64,000 nt of DNA from an uncultured Prevotella sp. (GCA_900543585.1 UQRP01000005.1:45212-109211), one strand, 5' to 3'; shown: positions 35,630 to 45,736, counted from the first letter of the stretch. Notes: generated by a model from the letters alone, not told the origin. A program made the numbers and translations.

Positions 35630-36655
35630 ATGTTACGATTCGAAGATCCTATATATCTCCTGCTGCTGTGGCTCATTCCATTGCTTGCCGTCATACGTCT
35701 CATTACGTGGCGGCAGCGTAGGAGGAAACTGCGTAAGTTCGGCGACCCGGCGTTGCTTAAGGATATGATGCCTGATGTCTCCCGCTTTAGGCCGACGGTA
35801 AAGTTTTGGCTGATGAATGCGGCTCTGGCCGTGCTTATTGTCATGCTGGCGCGCCCGCAGATGGGTTCTAAGATTTCGCATGAGAAGCGTAATGGTATAG
35901 AGGCTATCATTTGTATGGATATCTCCAACTCTATGCTTGCACAAGATGTAGAGCCCAGCCGACTCGATAAGAGCAAGATGCTTGTAGAGAATATGGTAGA
36001 TCATTTCACAAACGATAAAATCGGTCTTGTCGTTTTTGCCGGTGATGCCTTTGTGCAGTTGCCTATCACGAGCGATTATGTCTCCGCCAAGATGTTCCTA
36101 CAGAATATAGACCCTTCCCTCATTCAGACGCAGGGTACTGACATTGCGCGCGCCATAGAGGTGGGTATGCATAGTTTTACCAAGCAGGATAAGGTGGGTC
36201 GGGCCATCATCGTCATCACGGATGGCGAAGACCACGAAGGTGGAGCGCTCGATGCGGCTAAGGCCGCCAAGAAGGCGGGAATCAACGTCTTTATCCTCGG
36301 CGTAGGAAGTACGAAGGGCGCACCTATACCTGTGGGCAATGGAGACTATCTGAAAGACGAACATGGGCAGACGGTAATGTCGGCTTTGAATGAAAATATG
36401 TGCAAGCAGATCGCTCAGGCTGGCAGTGGCACCTATATCCATGTCGACAATACATCTGATGCTCAGGAACAATTGAACGACGAGCTCACCAAGTTGCAGC
36501 AGGGCGACACTGACTCTGTTATCTACAGCGAGTACAACGAGCAGTTCCAAGCATTCGGCATACTTGCCATCATCTTACTCATCGTAGAGATTTGTATCTT
36601 GGAGGCTAAGAATCCCAGGTTGAAGAATATCAAGTTATTCACGCGTAAGAAATGA
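35630..36655 (+). CDS. batB: BatB, VWA domain membrane protein
   Basis: 341 residues, a paralogue of BatA. N-terminal helices, metal-ion site D97-I-S99-N-S101 with TDGEDHEGG, and a C-terminal helix (about 303-323). Its stop overlaps the batC start (ATGA), a sign of coupling. Confidence 0.95.
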   Translation: MLRFEDPIYLLLLWLIPLLAVIRLITWRQRRRKLRKFGDPALLKDMMPDVSRFRPTVKFWLMNAALAVLIVMLARPQMGSKISHEKRNGIEAIICMDISNSMLAQDVEPSRLDKSKMLVENMVDHFTNDKIGLVVFAGDAFVQLPITSDYVSAKMFLQNIDPSLIQTQGTDIARAIEVGMHSFTKQDKVGRAIIVITDGEDHEGGALDAAKAAKKAGINVFILGVGSTKGAPIPVGNGDYLKDEHGQTVMSALNENMCKQIAQAGSGTYIHVDNTSDAQEQLNDELTKLQQGDTDSVIYSEYNEQFQAFGILAIILLIVEICILEAKNPRLKNIKLFTRKK

Positions 36656-37344
36656 AATTAAGATATTTATTGTTACTTCTCACCGCTGTCTTCGGTCTGC
36701 TGACTGCCAATGCACAAAGCGACAGACAGTATATCCGTAATGGCAACCGACTCTACCGACAGCAGAACTATGCTCGGGCGGAGATTGAATACCGTAAGGC
36801 TCTGAGCAAGAATCCGCGGAATACTCAGGCTATGTACAACCTGGGTACGGCTCTCCTCATGCAGCAGAAAGACTCTGCTGCTGTCGTACAACTTCAGAAT
36901 GCCGGTAAGGCTGAGACGGCAAAGATGCGCAAGGCTATGTGCTATCATAACATAGGTGTCATCTGTCAGCGCCATCAGATGTACGGCGAGGCTATTGAGG
37001 CCTACAAGGAGAGTCTGCGCAACAATCCAAATGATAATGAGACAAGATATAATCTTGCGTTATGCATGCGGCAGCAGAAGAATCAGAAGAAGAACGATAA
37101 GAAACAGAACAATAAGCAGAAACAGAATAAGCAGCAACAAGATAAGAAGAAACAGAACAAGAGCAAGCAAGATAAAAATAAGAATAAGAACCAGAAGCAG
37201 AACCAACAACCCAAAGAGCAGATGAGCAAGGACAATGCTGAACAGCTGCTCAACTATGCAGAACAGGAAGAAAAGCAAACGCAACAGCGGCTCAATAAGA
37301 ACCGTATGCAGCCACAAAGACGAAGGTTGGAGAAAAACTGGTGA
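36652..37344 (+). CDS. batC: BatC, TPR protein with Lys/Asn/Gln-rich tail
   Basis: 230 residues. Signal peptide (about 1-22, LLTANAQS), three tetratricopeptide repeats (24-138), then a low-complexity run of Lys, Gln and Asn from about residue 140 to 185, and a charged Glu/Gln/Arg end. The tail is likely disordered. It overlaps batB by 4 bp. Confidence 0.92.
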   Translation: MKLRYLLLLLTAVFGLLTANAQSDRQYIRNGNRLYRQQNYARAEIEYRKALSKNPRNTQAMYNLGTALLMQQKDSAAVVQLQNAGKAETAKMRKAMCYHNIGVICQRHQMYGEAIEAYKESLRNNPNDNETRYNLALCMRQQKNQKKNDKKQNNKQKQNKQQQDKKKQNKSKQDKNKNKNQKQNQQPKEQMSKDNAEQLLNYAEQEEKQTQQRLNKNRMQPQRRRLEKNW

Positions 37345-37400
37345 TAAATGGAGTAGGGGGAGACTTAGCAGGTTCCCCTCGGCTCACAATACAAAAGCGA

Positions 37401-39224
37401 ATGAGGAAACGTTTACTTTTATATATATTGGCTTTTTTGGTGATAAGCTTAGGAAGTGTCGGCACAGTGAGCGCTCAAATCTCGGTGTCGGTGCCTTCTC
37501 ATGTACAGGCCGGGGAAAACTTCCGATTAGCTTATACCATCAACAATCAGGATGTTGAGGACTTCCGGGCTGGTAACATTCCAGAGGGCTTAGAGCTTAT
37601 AGCAGGTCCTTATACCTCTCAGCAGAGCAGCTATCAGATGGTGAACGGGCATACTACTAGCTCGTCATCTATCACTTTCACCTACACGCTCTATGCCACT
37701 AAGGACGGTTCCTATAACATTCCGCCTGCTCATGCCCGTATCAGAGGGCGTAATGTTGCTTCTCGTGCAGTTCGCGTCACTGTCTCCGGTCGTGCAAGAA
37801 ATACAGGTGGAACACCGAGAATGCATCAGGACGAGAGTGCTCCAGCGATGCAGTCGGCAGGTTCTCGCATTTCAGACAAGGACCTGTTTATCAAAGTTAC
37901 TGCCAATAAAAAGCGGGTGCATGAACAGGAGCCGGTGTTGCTGACATATAAAGTGTACACCCTTGTTGACCTCACACAGCTTGAAGGTAAGATGCCTGAC
38001 CTGACGGGATTCCACTCTCAGGAGATTCCACTGCCCCGGCAGAAGAGCTTCCATGTAGAGCGTGTGAATGGAAAGACTTATCGAGCTGTGACGTGGAGTC
38101 AGTATCTGATGTATCCTCAGATGACAGGCTCCTTGAAGATACCGTCTATCACTTTCAAGGGTATCGTGGTGCAGGAGAATAGAAATGTAGACCCCTTTGA
38201 GGCTTTCTTCAATGGTGGCTCTGGCTATGTGGAGGTGAAACGGAATATCGTTGCGCCCGGTATGACCATTCAGGTCGACCCATTGCCCACCAAGCCTGCT
38301 GGCTTCTCTGGTGGTGTGGGAAAGTTCAATATCTCTGCTCAACTCAGCAAGAAGGAGGTAAAGGCTGGCGACCCTGTTACCTTGCGGGTCGTAGTAGGCG
38401 GTACAGGCAATCTGAAGCTTATCAAGCAGCCAGAGCCTGTCTTCCCGAAAGGATTTGATAAATACGACCCGAAAGTCACCGACAAGACCAAGCTCACCAA
38501 TGCTGGTGTGGGCGGCAATATGGTCTACGACTTTCTCGTTGTTCCCCGCAACCAGGGCGAGTATGACATTCCCCCGGTGGCTTTCACCTATTATGATGTA
38601 GATGCCAATGCATATAAGACAATTCGCACCCAGGGCTTTCATCTCTCTGTAGCGCCTGGAGATGGCAAGGGCGAGACCGACTCTTATGATGCGTTGAAGG
38701 ATAACGACATCCATGACATTAAGTCGGGTGATACAACCGTTCATCCTATTGGTGACATCTTCTATGGCAGTGCAGCCTATTGGATAAGCCTTGTCATTCC
38801 TTTGGTGGCATTCATAGTCTTGTTGATAGTCTTCCGTCGCAGAGCCATCGAGAATGCTGATATTGTCAAGATGCGCGGCAAGCGTGCTACGAAGATAGCG
38901 CGTCGTCGTCTGAAGAATGCCAGCCGTCTGATGTTCGCCCATAAGCAGGCGGAGTTCTACGATGAAGTTCTGCGTGCGCTGTGGGGATATGCTGGCTATA
39001 AACTCAATATGTCTGTGGAGAGTCTCTCAAGGGACAATATCAAGGACAACCTGATGCAGCATGGAGTCCCTGCCGAGTCTGTAGAGAAGTTCATCATGGC
39101 ACTTGACGAGTGTGAGTTCGAAAGATATGCCCCAGGCGATGCCGCCGGCAACATGGAGAAGATATTCCAGTCGGCAATGACAGCGATAATGGAGATAGAA
39201 AATGTAATGAACCGGAAAAAATGA
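37401..39224 (+). CDS. batD: BatD, oxygen tolerance protein
   Basis: 607 residues from ATG 37401. Signal peptide (MRKRLLLYILAFLVISLG, cleaved near VSAQ), several Ig-like extracytoplasmic domains (25-465), a transmembrane helix near 470-490 followed by FRRRAIEN, and a helical cytoplasmic end. The frame is open from 37341 (GTG), but the signal peptide places the start at 37401. It overlaps batE by 4 bp. Confidence 0.93.
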   Translation: MRKRLLLYILAFLVISLGSVGTVSAQISVSVPSHVQAGENFRLAYTINNQDVEDFRAGNIPEGLELIAGPYTSQQSSYQMVNGHTTSSSSITFTYTLYATKDGSYNIPPAHARIRGRNVASRAVRVTVSGRARNTGGTPRMHQDESAPAMQSAGSRISDKDLFIKVTANKKRVHEQEPVLLTYKVYTLVDLTQLEGKMPDLTGFHSQEIPLPRQKSFHVERVNGKTYRAVTWSQYLMYPQMTGSLKIPSITFKGIVVQENRNVDPFEAFFNGGSGYVEVKRNIVAPGMTIQVDPLPTKPAGFSGGVGKFNISAQLSKKEVKAGDPVTLRVVVGGTGNLKLIKQPEPVFPKGFDKYDPKVTDKTKLTNAGVGGNMVYDFLVVPRNQGEYDIPPVAFTYYDVDANAYKTIRTQGFHLSVAPGDGKGETDSYDALKDNDIHDIKSGDTTVHPIGDIFYGSAAYWISLVIPLVAFIVLLIVFRRRAIENADIVKMRGKRATKIARRRLKNASRLMFAHKQAEFYDEVLRALWGYAGYKLNMSVESLSRDNIKDNLMQHGVPAESVEKFIMALDECEFERYAPGDAAGNMEKIFQSAMTAIMEIENVMNRKK

Positions 39225-39979
39225 GAAACAGAAATTATATATTGGCCATAGCTTTGTTCTTCGCCTTCTTTTTCCAGTCCTCAGCTTTTGCCATCACGAA
39301 GCAGAATGCTGATGACAGTTATAAGAAGGGCAACTACCAGCAGGCCATAGCTGATTATAATGAGTTGCTGCGCAAAGGCGTTTCGGCCGACATCTATTAC
39401 AATCTCGGCAACGCTTATTATCGCACCGACAACTTGGCGCAGGCTATTTTGGCTTACGAGCGGGCCTTGCGGCTTTCTCCTGGAGACAAAGATATCAGAT
39501 TCAATCTTCAGTTTGCCAGTTCTAAGACCATAGACAAGATAACGCCTATTGACAGCAATGTCTTTTCGGCCTTGTATAAAGGTATTGTCAATTTCACCAG
39601 TGTCGACAACTGGGCACGGACGGCTGTCATCAGCATTATTTTTGCCTTGATACTGATATTGGTCTATCTTTTCGCTTTCAACGTCACCGCTCGGAAGGTG
39701 GGCTTTTTTGGAAGTGCGGCTTTTGTTGTCATCTTCCTCTTGTCCAATCTCTTCGCCTATCAGCAGAAGGTGGATTTCGAGAATAGTACGGGTGCTGTCG
39801 TCATGGTGCCTTCCGTGGGTGTTAAAGCTTCGCCGGTGAGCAAGTCGGCAGATGCCTTTGTCCTGCACGAGGGTACCCTTGTCGATATCACCGACAGCGG
39901 CATGCGGGGATGGAAAGCTATCCGGCTGGCTGACGGACGTGAAGGTTGGGTTGTAGCCTCGGCCCTTGAGCTGATTTAA
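39221..39979 (+). CDS. batE: BatE, TPR membrane protein with SH3-like end
   Basis: 252 residues. Signal peptide (to about 24, SSAFA), TPRs in 27-95 (YKKGNYQQAIADYNELL and ILAYERALRLSPGD), two transmembrane helices (about 137-155 and 166-184), and a C-terminal SH3-like domain (AWVVASALE-type ending). It is the last gene of the Bat cluster. Confidence 0.93.
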   Translation: MRNRNYILAIALFFAFFFQSSAFAITKQNADDSYKKGNYQQAIADYNELLRKGVSADIYYNLGNAYYRTDNLAQAILAYERALRLSPGDKDIRFNLQFASSKTIDKITPIDSNVFSALYKGIVNFTSVDNWARTAVISIIFALILILVYLFAFNVTARKVGFFGSAAFVVIFLLSNLFAYQQKVDFENSTGAVVMVPSVGVKASPVSKSADAFVLHEGTLVDITDSGMRGWKAIRLADGREGWVVASALELI

Positions 39980-39990
39980 TTTTTCTTGAG

Positions 39991-40692
39991 ATGGCATTAG
40001 AAAACATCATAGCTCTCGATCAGCATTTGCTGTCATTTTTCAATGGCAGCAACTCTTTGTTTTTAGACACTTTGGTACCCCAACTCACTTCCGGGCTGGC
40101 TTGGATACCTCTTTACATAGGATTGATCTACTTGGTTGTCAAGAATAATGAGACCATGCCACAGATAGCCCTTGCTATTGGTGGAGCCTTGGTCTGTGTT
40201 CTCTTGGCGGGTGGCATCAACGACATGATTATCAAGCCCCTCGTAGGGAGATTACGCCCTTGTAATGATTTGCTTATCAAGAATCAACTCGACTTGGTCG
40301 CTGGCGTCAGCGAGAGCAGTTTTAGTTTCTTCTCCTCACATGCCGCCAACACCATGGCAATCGCTGTCTTTGTGAGTTTTCTTGTTCGGGATAGACTATT
40401 GAGCTCTTTGATGGTGTTCTGGTCGCTTATCAATTGCTGGACACGTCTCTACCTTGGTGTCCACTATCCTTTCGATGTGTTGGTGGGCATTGTCTATGGC
40501 ATCATCGACGGCATTGTTGTCTATCTCATTTACCGTAAGCTGTATTTGAAGTTTAATCCGAAAATTAATTATATCTCTTCGCAATACACCACAACAGGAT
40601 ATGCGCGGACAGACATCGACGTTGTCTTTACCATTTTCATCGTCTCGATAGCGGTCTTTGTCATCAACGCCCTGTTGACGGTCGGAATTTAA
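39991..40692 (+). CDS. PAP2-family membrane phosphatase
   Basis: 233 residues, five or six membrane helices. The three lipid phosphatase motifs are present: KPLVGRLRP, SFFSSHAAN, and TRLYLGVHYPFD. Members dephosphorylate undecaprenyl pyrophosphate or phosphatidylglycerol phosphate; which one applies here is not visible. It lies 11 bp after batE and 5 bp before queA. Confidence 0.9.
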   Translation: MALENIIALDQHLLSFFNGSNSLFLDTLVPQLTSGLAWIPLYIGLIYLVVKNNETMPQIALAIGGALVCVLLAGGINDMIIKPLVGRLRPCNDLLIKNQLDLVAGVSESSFSFFSSHAANTMAIAVFVSFLVRDRLLSSLMVFWSLINCWTRLYLGVHYPFDVLVGIVYGIIDGIVVYLIYRKLYLKFNPKINYISSQYTTTGYARTDIDVVFTIFIVSIAVFVINALLTVGI

Positions 40693-40697
40693 ATAAT

Positions 40698-41963
40698 ATG
40701 GATACAAAACATATAAAAATCAATGACTTTGACTATCCGCTCCCTGACGAGCGCATAGCTAAATATCCTTTGAAGGAGCGCGACCACAGCAAGCTGTTGG
40801 TCTATGATAAAGGCAATATCTCTGATGATATTTTCTATCATATCACGAAGCATCTGCCTTCTGGTGCCTTAATGGTCTTTAACAATACACGGGTCATCCA
40901 GGCCCGTATCCATTTTCGTAAAGAGACGGGTGCGCTCATCGAGGTCTTCCTCATGGAGCCGGCAGCACCTTCCGATTATGAGCGGATGTTCCAGACCACG
41001 GGGCAGTGTTCGTGGCTCTGCATGATAGGTAATCTTAAGAAGTGGAAGGATGGCACGCTGAAGCGTGATTTTGAGATAAAAGGGCATAAGCTGACGCTTT
41101 CCGCCACTATGGACCGCAGCAAGACGGCAGAGAAAAGTGGCGGTACCAACTACTGGGTAGACTTTGAATGGGACAACAGCAATGTCAACTTTGCTGAGAT
41201 ACTCGATGCTGTCGGTGAACTACCTATTCCTCCTTATCTTAATCGCGCTACGGAGGAGAGTGATAAGGTGACCTATCAGACGGTATATTCCAAGATAAAA
41301 GGTAGCGTGGCAGCACCTACGGCAGGCCTCCACTTCACCGACAAGGTCTTGGCAGACATCGACGCCTGTGGCATCACCCGTGACGAGGTGACACTTCATG
41401 TTGGTGCTGGTACTTTCAAGCCGGTCAAGACCGAAGAAATAGCAGGTCATAACATGCACTCGGAGTATATCGTTGTGCATCGCCATACGTTCCAGCATCT
41501 TTTAGAGCATAACTGCCAGTGCATTGCCGTCGGTACGACGAGTGTGCGTACTTTGGAAAGCCTGTATTATGTCGGTGTGAAGATTTTAGCTAATCCTGAC
41601 ATCGCCGAGGAAGACCTGCATGTCAGCCAATGGGAGCCCTATGACCTTCCTCACAACGAGCAAGGCTTGGTGATTCTCAACGGTACGGCCGTCAGCGTCC
41701 GTGACTCCATCCTGGCCATCTACGATTGGCTGGAGCGTGATGACCTTGAAGCACTGCATACGAGTACGCAGATTATTATCGCGCCGGGTTACACTTACAA
41801 GATCGTTAAGATTCTCGTCACCAACTTCCACCAGCCGAAGAGTACGCTCCTCTTGCTGGTCAGTGCTTTCCTGCATGGTGACTGGCGGAAGGTCTACGAC
41901 TATGCCCTTAACAATGGGTTCCGCTTCCTTAGCTATGGCGACAGCTGCCTGCTGATGCCTTAG
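40698..41963 (+). CDS. queA: S-adenosylmethionine:tRNA ribosyltransferase-isomerase
   Basis: 421 residues, at the long end for the family. Makes epoxyqueuosine in tRNA from the SAM ribosyl group. It starts with FDYPLPDERIAKYPLKERD, has VFNNTRVIQARI, then GSVAAPTAGLHFT, VTLHVGAGTFKPV and YKIVKILVTNFHQPKSTLL near the end. Confidence 0.95.
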   Translation: MDTKHIKINDFDYPLPDERIAKYPLKERDHSKLLVYDKGNISDDIFYHITKHLPSGALMVFNNTRVIQARIHFRKETGALIEVFLMEPAAPSDYERMFQTTGQCSWLCMIGNLKKWKDGTLKRDFEIKGHKLTLSATMDRSKTAEKSGGTNYWVDFEWDNSNVNFAEILDAVGELPIPPYLNRATEESDKVTYQTVYSKIKGSVAAPTAGLHFTDKVLADIDACGITRDEVTLHVGAGTFKPVKTEEIAGHNMHSEYIVVHRHTFQHLLEHNCQCIAVGTTSVRTLESLYYVGVKILANPDIAEEDLHVSQWEPYDLPHNEQGLVILNGTAVSVRDSILAIYDWLERDDLEALHTSTQIIIAPGYTYKIVKILVTNFHQPKSTLLLLVSAFLHGDWRKVYDYALNNGFRFLSYGDSCLLMP

Positions 41964-42007
41964 ATTTTTTATGAACATCATAACACTTAAAGCTTGCAGC
42001 CACAAGA

Positions 42008-43258
42008 ATGATGAAAATAGGAGATAAAGTAAAGTTTCTCAGTGAGACTGGCGGTGGAAAGATTGCTGGTTTCCAAGGTAAAAATATAGTTTTGGTGGAG
42101 GATGAAGACGGTTTCCAGATTCCTACACCTGTCAATGAAGTTGTCGTCGTCAGCAGTGAGGACTACAGCACGGCAAATGTTATTAACCGGCGTGCTGAGG
42201 CCCAGGAGCAGAAAAAGGCTGAGACGCCACTGCTCAGGGGGCATAAGTCCGTCAAGGCGCTTATGCAGGAGGGTCAGGATGAGGATGTCGACATGACGGT
42301 GGCCGATACTGTCGACTTGTCGAAGGAGATCACTTACAAACCTAAGGCTGAGGAGCGGAAGGGAGGAAACAACCTTTCCGCCTATCTGGCTTTTGTACCG
42401 ATGGCAGATAACTCCCTTGACACTCCACATTTTGAGGTCTATTTCGTCAACGACAGCAATTACTATCTGAGGTACATCATTATGACATCGGAGAGCAACA
42501 GCTGCTCGCTGAAGACGGAGGCTGAAGCAGAGCCCAACACTAAGGTGTTCATCGAGGAACTGGATGGTAAAGCTATCAATCACTTGGGCCACATTTTCGT
42601 ACAAATGATCGCCTATAAGCGGGACAAGACTTTCATCTTGAAGGATCCTGTCAGTGTGGAATTCCGTTTGGAACCACTGAAGTTCTACAAGATACATACC
42701 TTTGAGGATACACCTTTCTTCGATGTGCCGAGTCTTGTCTATACGCTTGTCGAAAACGACAAACCGATGCGTCCCCTCGTCGTTGATGCCAAGCAGCTGA
42801 AGAAAGAGATGTATGCAAAGGCCAACGAAGACCAGGCTGTTCCTGGCGACACCCGTCGTCAGCAGGGTAAGGGCACCTCTCAGAAATCTGTTGAGTCTTT
42901 AGTCCGGCGTTATGACAACGACCAGTCAAAAGGCAACATCAAGAATGCACCTTACGTCCGCCACCGTGGCCTTGATGATGCCATTGTAGTAGACTTGCAT
43001 GCCGATGCCATTCTGGATACCACAGCCGGTATGCAGCCGGGTGACATTCTGGAGTATCAGATGAAGATATTCCGTCAGACACTGGCTAAGTTTGGTGATA
43101 AGAAAGGGCAGAAGCTCATCTTTATCCATGGCAAGGGAGCCGGAGTCTTGCGACGCTCGATTATCAATGAACTGACTTATAAGCATAAAACTTTCCAGTG
43201 GCAGGACGCTTCCTTCCAGGAGTATGGATATGGGGCGACACAGGTCACTGTCCACTAA
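42008..43258 (+). CDS. DUF2027 protein with C-terminal Smr domain
   Basis: 416 residues (a start at 42011 gives one less). The N-terminal MKIGDKVKFLSETGGGKIAG and about 250 following residues are the DUF2027 type found in Bacteroidetes. The C-terminal Smr domain shows VVDLHAD (about 325) and FIHGKGAGVLRRSI. Smr domains nick DNA or act on stalled ribosomes; the role of this combination is unknown. Confidence 0.88.
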   Translation: MMKIGDKVKFLSETGGGKIAGFQGKNIVLVEDEDGFQIPTPVNEVVVVSSEDYSTANVINRRAEAQEQKKAETPLLRGHKSVKALMQEGQDEDVDMTVADTVDLSKEITYKPKAEERKGGNNLSAYLAFVPMADNSLDTPHFEVYFVNDSNYYLRYIIMTSESNSCSLKTEAEAEPNTKVFIEELDGKAINHLGHIFVQMIAYKRDKTFILKDPVSVEFRLEPLKFYKIHTFEDTPFFDVPSLVYTLVENDKPMRPLVVDAKQLKKEMYAKANEDQAVPGDTRRQQGKGTSQKSVESLVRRYDNDQSKGNIKNAPYVRHRGLDDAIVVDLHADAILDTTAGMQPGDILEYQMKIFRQTLAKFGDKKGQKLIFIHGKGAGVLRRSIINELTYKHKTFQWQDASFQEYGYGATQVTVH

Positions 43259-43272
43259 CCTCTTACATAATT

Positions 43273-45246
43273 ATGAAATACGGAATCATCAAGGTGGCAT
43301 CGGCTGTTCCTACAGTGAAGGTTGCCGATTGCAATGCCAACACCAAAGAGATTGAGCTGCTCATCGCTCAGGCTTCCAGCCAGGGTGCTGAGGTCGTCGT
43401 CTTTCCGGAGCTAAGTATCACGGGGTATAGCTGTCAGGATCTTTTCAGACAGCAACTGCTCATTGATGCCGCTGAGAACTGCGTCATGCAGATATTGGAG
43501 TTCAGTCGTCAGCTCGACATCATCTCCATTGTCGGCGCTCCTGTTGTCGTCGGAGATTTGCTTCTCAACTGCGCCATCGTCATGCAGAGTGGCAAGATTT
43601 TAGGGATTGTCCCCAAGACGTTCCTGCCCAACTACAGCGAGTTCTATGAGAAGCGTTGGTTTGCTTCCGCTCAGGATCTTCGTCCTCAGAACATCCGCTA
43701 TGCAGGCCATCCTGTCTATATCACCAATGCACCTCAATTGTTCCGTACGGGTGACGGTGCCGTCTTTGGCGTAGAGATCTGTGAGGATGTATGGGCGCCG
43801 ACTCCTCCGAGCAACCATCTCGCCTTGGCAGGTGCCGATCTCATCTTCAACCTCTCTGCCAGCGACGAACTTATCGGAAAACATAACTACCTCAAAAGCC
43901 TTCTTGCTCAGCAGAGTGCACGTACCATCTGCGGATATGTCTATAGTGGTGCGGGCTTTGGTGAAAGCACACAGGATGTTGTCTATGGTGGCAATGCGCT
44001 CATCTATGAAAATGGCAAGCTCCTTGGCGAGGGTGAGCGTTTCGCCACTGAGAGTCAGGTGCTCACAGCGCAGATTGATATAGAGAGTCTGAGAGGCGAC
44101 CGGCGCAACAACACCACCTTTGTCAATGCGCAGCGCCGCATGCAGGGTGAGGACCTCCATCTCATCGACGCTGAGGTTTCGTCCCTGAGCCACGACTTTG
44201 TCCTCGAGCGTGCTGTCAACCCGCATCCTTTCATTCCGACAAGCCATGATATGGCTGCTTCCTGTGACGAAATCTTCAACATCCAGGTAATGGGACTGGC
44301 TAAGCGTATCGTCCACACCAATGCCAAAACCGTCGTCATCGGCATCAGCGGTGGCCTCGACTCCACCCTTGCCCTGCTGGTATGTGTGAAGACCTTCGAC
44401 AAGCTGAAACTCAGCAGGAAGGGTATCATCGGCGTCACCATGCCGGGATTTGGCACCACGGGACGCACGCATCACAATGCTGTGTCACTGATGCAGAGCT
44501 TAGGCGTAGATATCCGCGAAATCAATATCTCAAAAAGCGTCATGGACCATTTCGAGGATATAGGTCAGAATCCTGATATCCATGATGTCACCTATGAGAA
44601 TTCCCAAGCCCGTGAACGCACGCAGATTCTGATGGACTTGGCCAACAAACTTGGGGGTATGGTCATCGGCACCGGCGACCTGTCGGAGTTGGCCCTGGGA
44701 TGGGCAACATATAATGGTGACCACATGTCAATGTATGGTGTCAACACCTCCATTCCCAAGACGCTGATAAAATACCTTGTGAAGTTTGTTGCCCAGACGG
44801 TCGATGAGCAGTCGGCAGCCACACTCTATGATATCATCGCTACTCCCATCTCGCCGGAACTCATTCCGGCCGATGACAATGGCAACATCCGGCAGAAGAC
44901 AGAGGACCTCGTCGGACCTTACGAGCTCCACGACTTCTTCCTCTATCATTTCCTGCGTCATGGCTTTAGCCCACGGAAGATTTTGATGCTGGCCAAGAAG
45001 GCTTTTGGCGGTAACAATTCTGAATACCCCGATGCCGGACATTATACCGACGACGTCATCCTGCACTGGCTGCAAACCTTCTGCCGCCGGTTCTTCAACC
45101 AGCAGTTCAAGCGTTCCTGCCTGCCCGATGGTCCTAAGGTCGGTTCTGTCAGTCTCTCTCCCCGTGGCGACTGGCGCATGCCTTCAGATGCAGTATCGGC
45201 TATGTGGCTCGATGAGGTGGAGAAACTCAAGGGTGCACAGCAATAG
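43273..45246 (+). CDS. nadE: Glutamine-dependent NAD+ synthetase
   Basis: 657 residues. Makes NAD+ from deamido-NAD+, ATP and glutamine. The N-terminal nitrilase-like glutaminase domain has Glu in VVFPELSITGY and nucleophile Cys170 (EICEDVWAPTPPS); the C-terminal synthase has S359GGLDS364. The frame opens at 43198, but that overlaps the Smr gene; MKYGIIKVASA at 43273 is right. Confidence 0.96.
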   Translation: MKYGIIKVASAVPTVKVADCNANTKEIELLIAQASSQGAEVVVFPELSITGYSCQDLFRQQLLIDAAENCVMQILEFSRQLDIISIVGAPVVVGDLLLNCAIVMQSGKILGIVPKTFLPNYSEFYEKRWFASAQDLRPQNIRYAGHPVYITNAPQLFRTGDGAVFGVEICEDVWAPTPPSNHLALAGADLIFNLSASDELIGKHNYLKSLLAQQSARTICGYVYSGAGFGESTQDVVYGGNALIYENGKLLGEGERFATESQVLTAQIDIESLRGDRRNNTTFVNAQRRMQGEDLHLIDAEVSSLSHDFVLERAVNPHPFIPTSHDMAASCDEIFNIQVMGLAKRIVHTNAKTVVIGISGGLDSTLALLVCVKTFDKLKLSRKGIIGVTMPGFGTTGRTHHNAVSLMQSLGVDIREINISKSVMDHFEDIGQNPDIHDVTYENSQARERTQILMDLANKLGGMVIGTGDLSELALGWATYNGDHMSMYGVNTSIPKTLIKYLVKFVAQTVDEQSAATLYDIIATPISPELIPADDNGNIRQKTEDLVGPYELHDFFLYHFLRHGFSPRKILMLAKKAFGGNNSEYPDAGHYTDDVILHWLQTFCRRFFNQQFKRSCLPDGPKVGSVSLSPRGDWRMPSDAVSAMWLDEVEKLKGAQQ

Positions 45247-45263
45247 CCCTTTTATTGTTTCTT

Positions 45264-45331
45264 CATTATCCACTACACATTACATTACTCATTACTCATT
45301 ACTCATTATACACTATACATTATACACTATC
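45264..45331 (+). repeat. AT-rich degenerate short tandem repeat before the cupin gene
   Basis: ACTCATT occurs three times in a row (45287-45307), preceded by CATTATCCACTACACATTA-type variants and followed by ATACACTATACATTATACA-type ones. The run ends at the base before the start codon's own codon, so it forms the whole 5' leader region of the cupin gene. Confidence 0.7.
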
Positions 45332-45667
45332 ATGATTATTGACTTCGAAAAGATTCCGGAAGCCCATATCGATGGCTTCAAGGGTGGTAAGGGAAGGCTC
45401 GACACACGCAATTTCGCTGACGACCATGTGAAGATAATGTATTCCACATTACAGCCAGGCGCTTCATCAGGTCTGCATACCCATGAGGAAAATTGTGAGA
45501 TTATCTTTGTCGTCAGTGGCACCCTGACTTTCCATTATGATGACACAGTGGAGGAGTGCCATGCCGGCCAGTGTCACTACTGTCCCGTTGGGCACAGCCA
45601 TTATATGGAGAATCTGACCGACCACGTGGCACTGTACTTTGCCGTGGTGCCTGAGCACAAACTCTAA
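45332..45667 (+). CDS. Small cupin-domain protein
   Basis: 111 residues. A single beta-barrel cupin: SSGLHTHEENCEIIFVVSGT is motif 1 (metal-binding His, His, Glu), and YCPVGHSHYMENL is motif 2. It is probably a metal-binding enzyme or sugar/ligand sensor; no substrate can be named. The start MIIDFEKIPEAHIDGF follows the AT-rich repeats; the longer frame from 45005 overlaps nadE and is not real. Confidence 0.85.
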   Translation: MIIDFEKIPEAHIDGFKGGKGRLDTRNFADDHVKIMYSTLQPGASSGLHTHEENCEIIFVVSGTLTFHYDDTVEECHAGQCHYCPVGHSHYMENLTDHVALYFAVVPEHKL

Positions 45668-45700
45668 CTTTGTCGTTAATTTCTAATCTCATCGTATAAA

Positions 45701-45736
45701 AATCTACGAGTCCTTTTCTTGACTCGTAGATTTTTT
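45701..45736 (+). terminator. Terminator after the cupin gene
   Basis: AATCTACGAGTC (45701-45712) pairs with GACTCGTAGATT (45721-45732), 12 bp perfect, then TTTT. A promoter box (45715) lies in its loop. Confidence 0.9.

Noticed and set aside
34607..36655. batA and batB as an assembly duplication
   Set aside because: They share domain layout but differ throughout in sequence, as paralogues in all Bat operons do.
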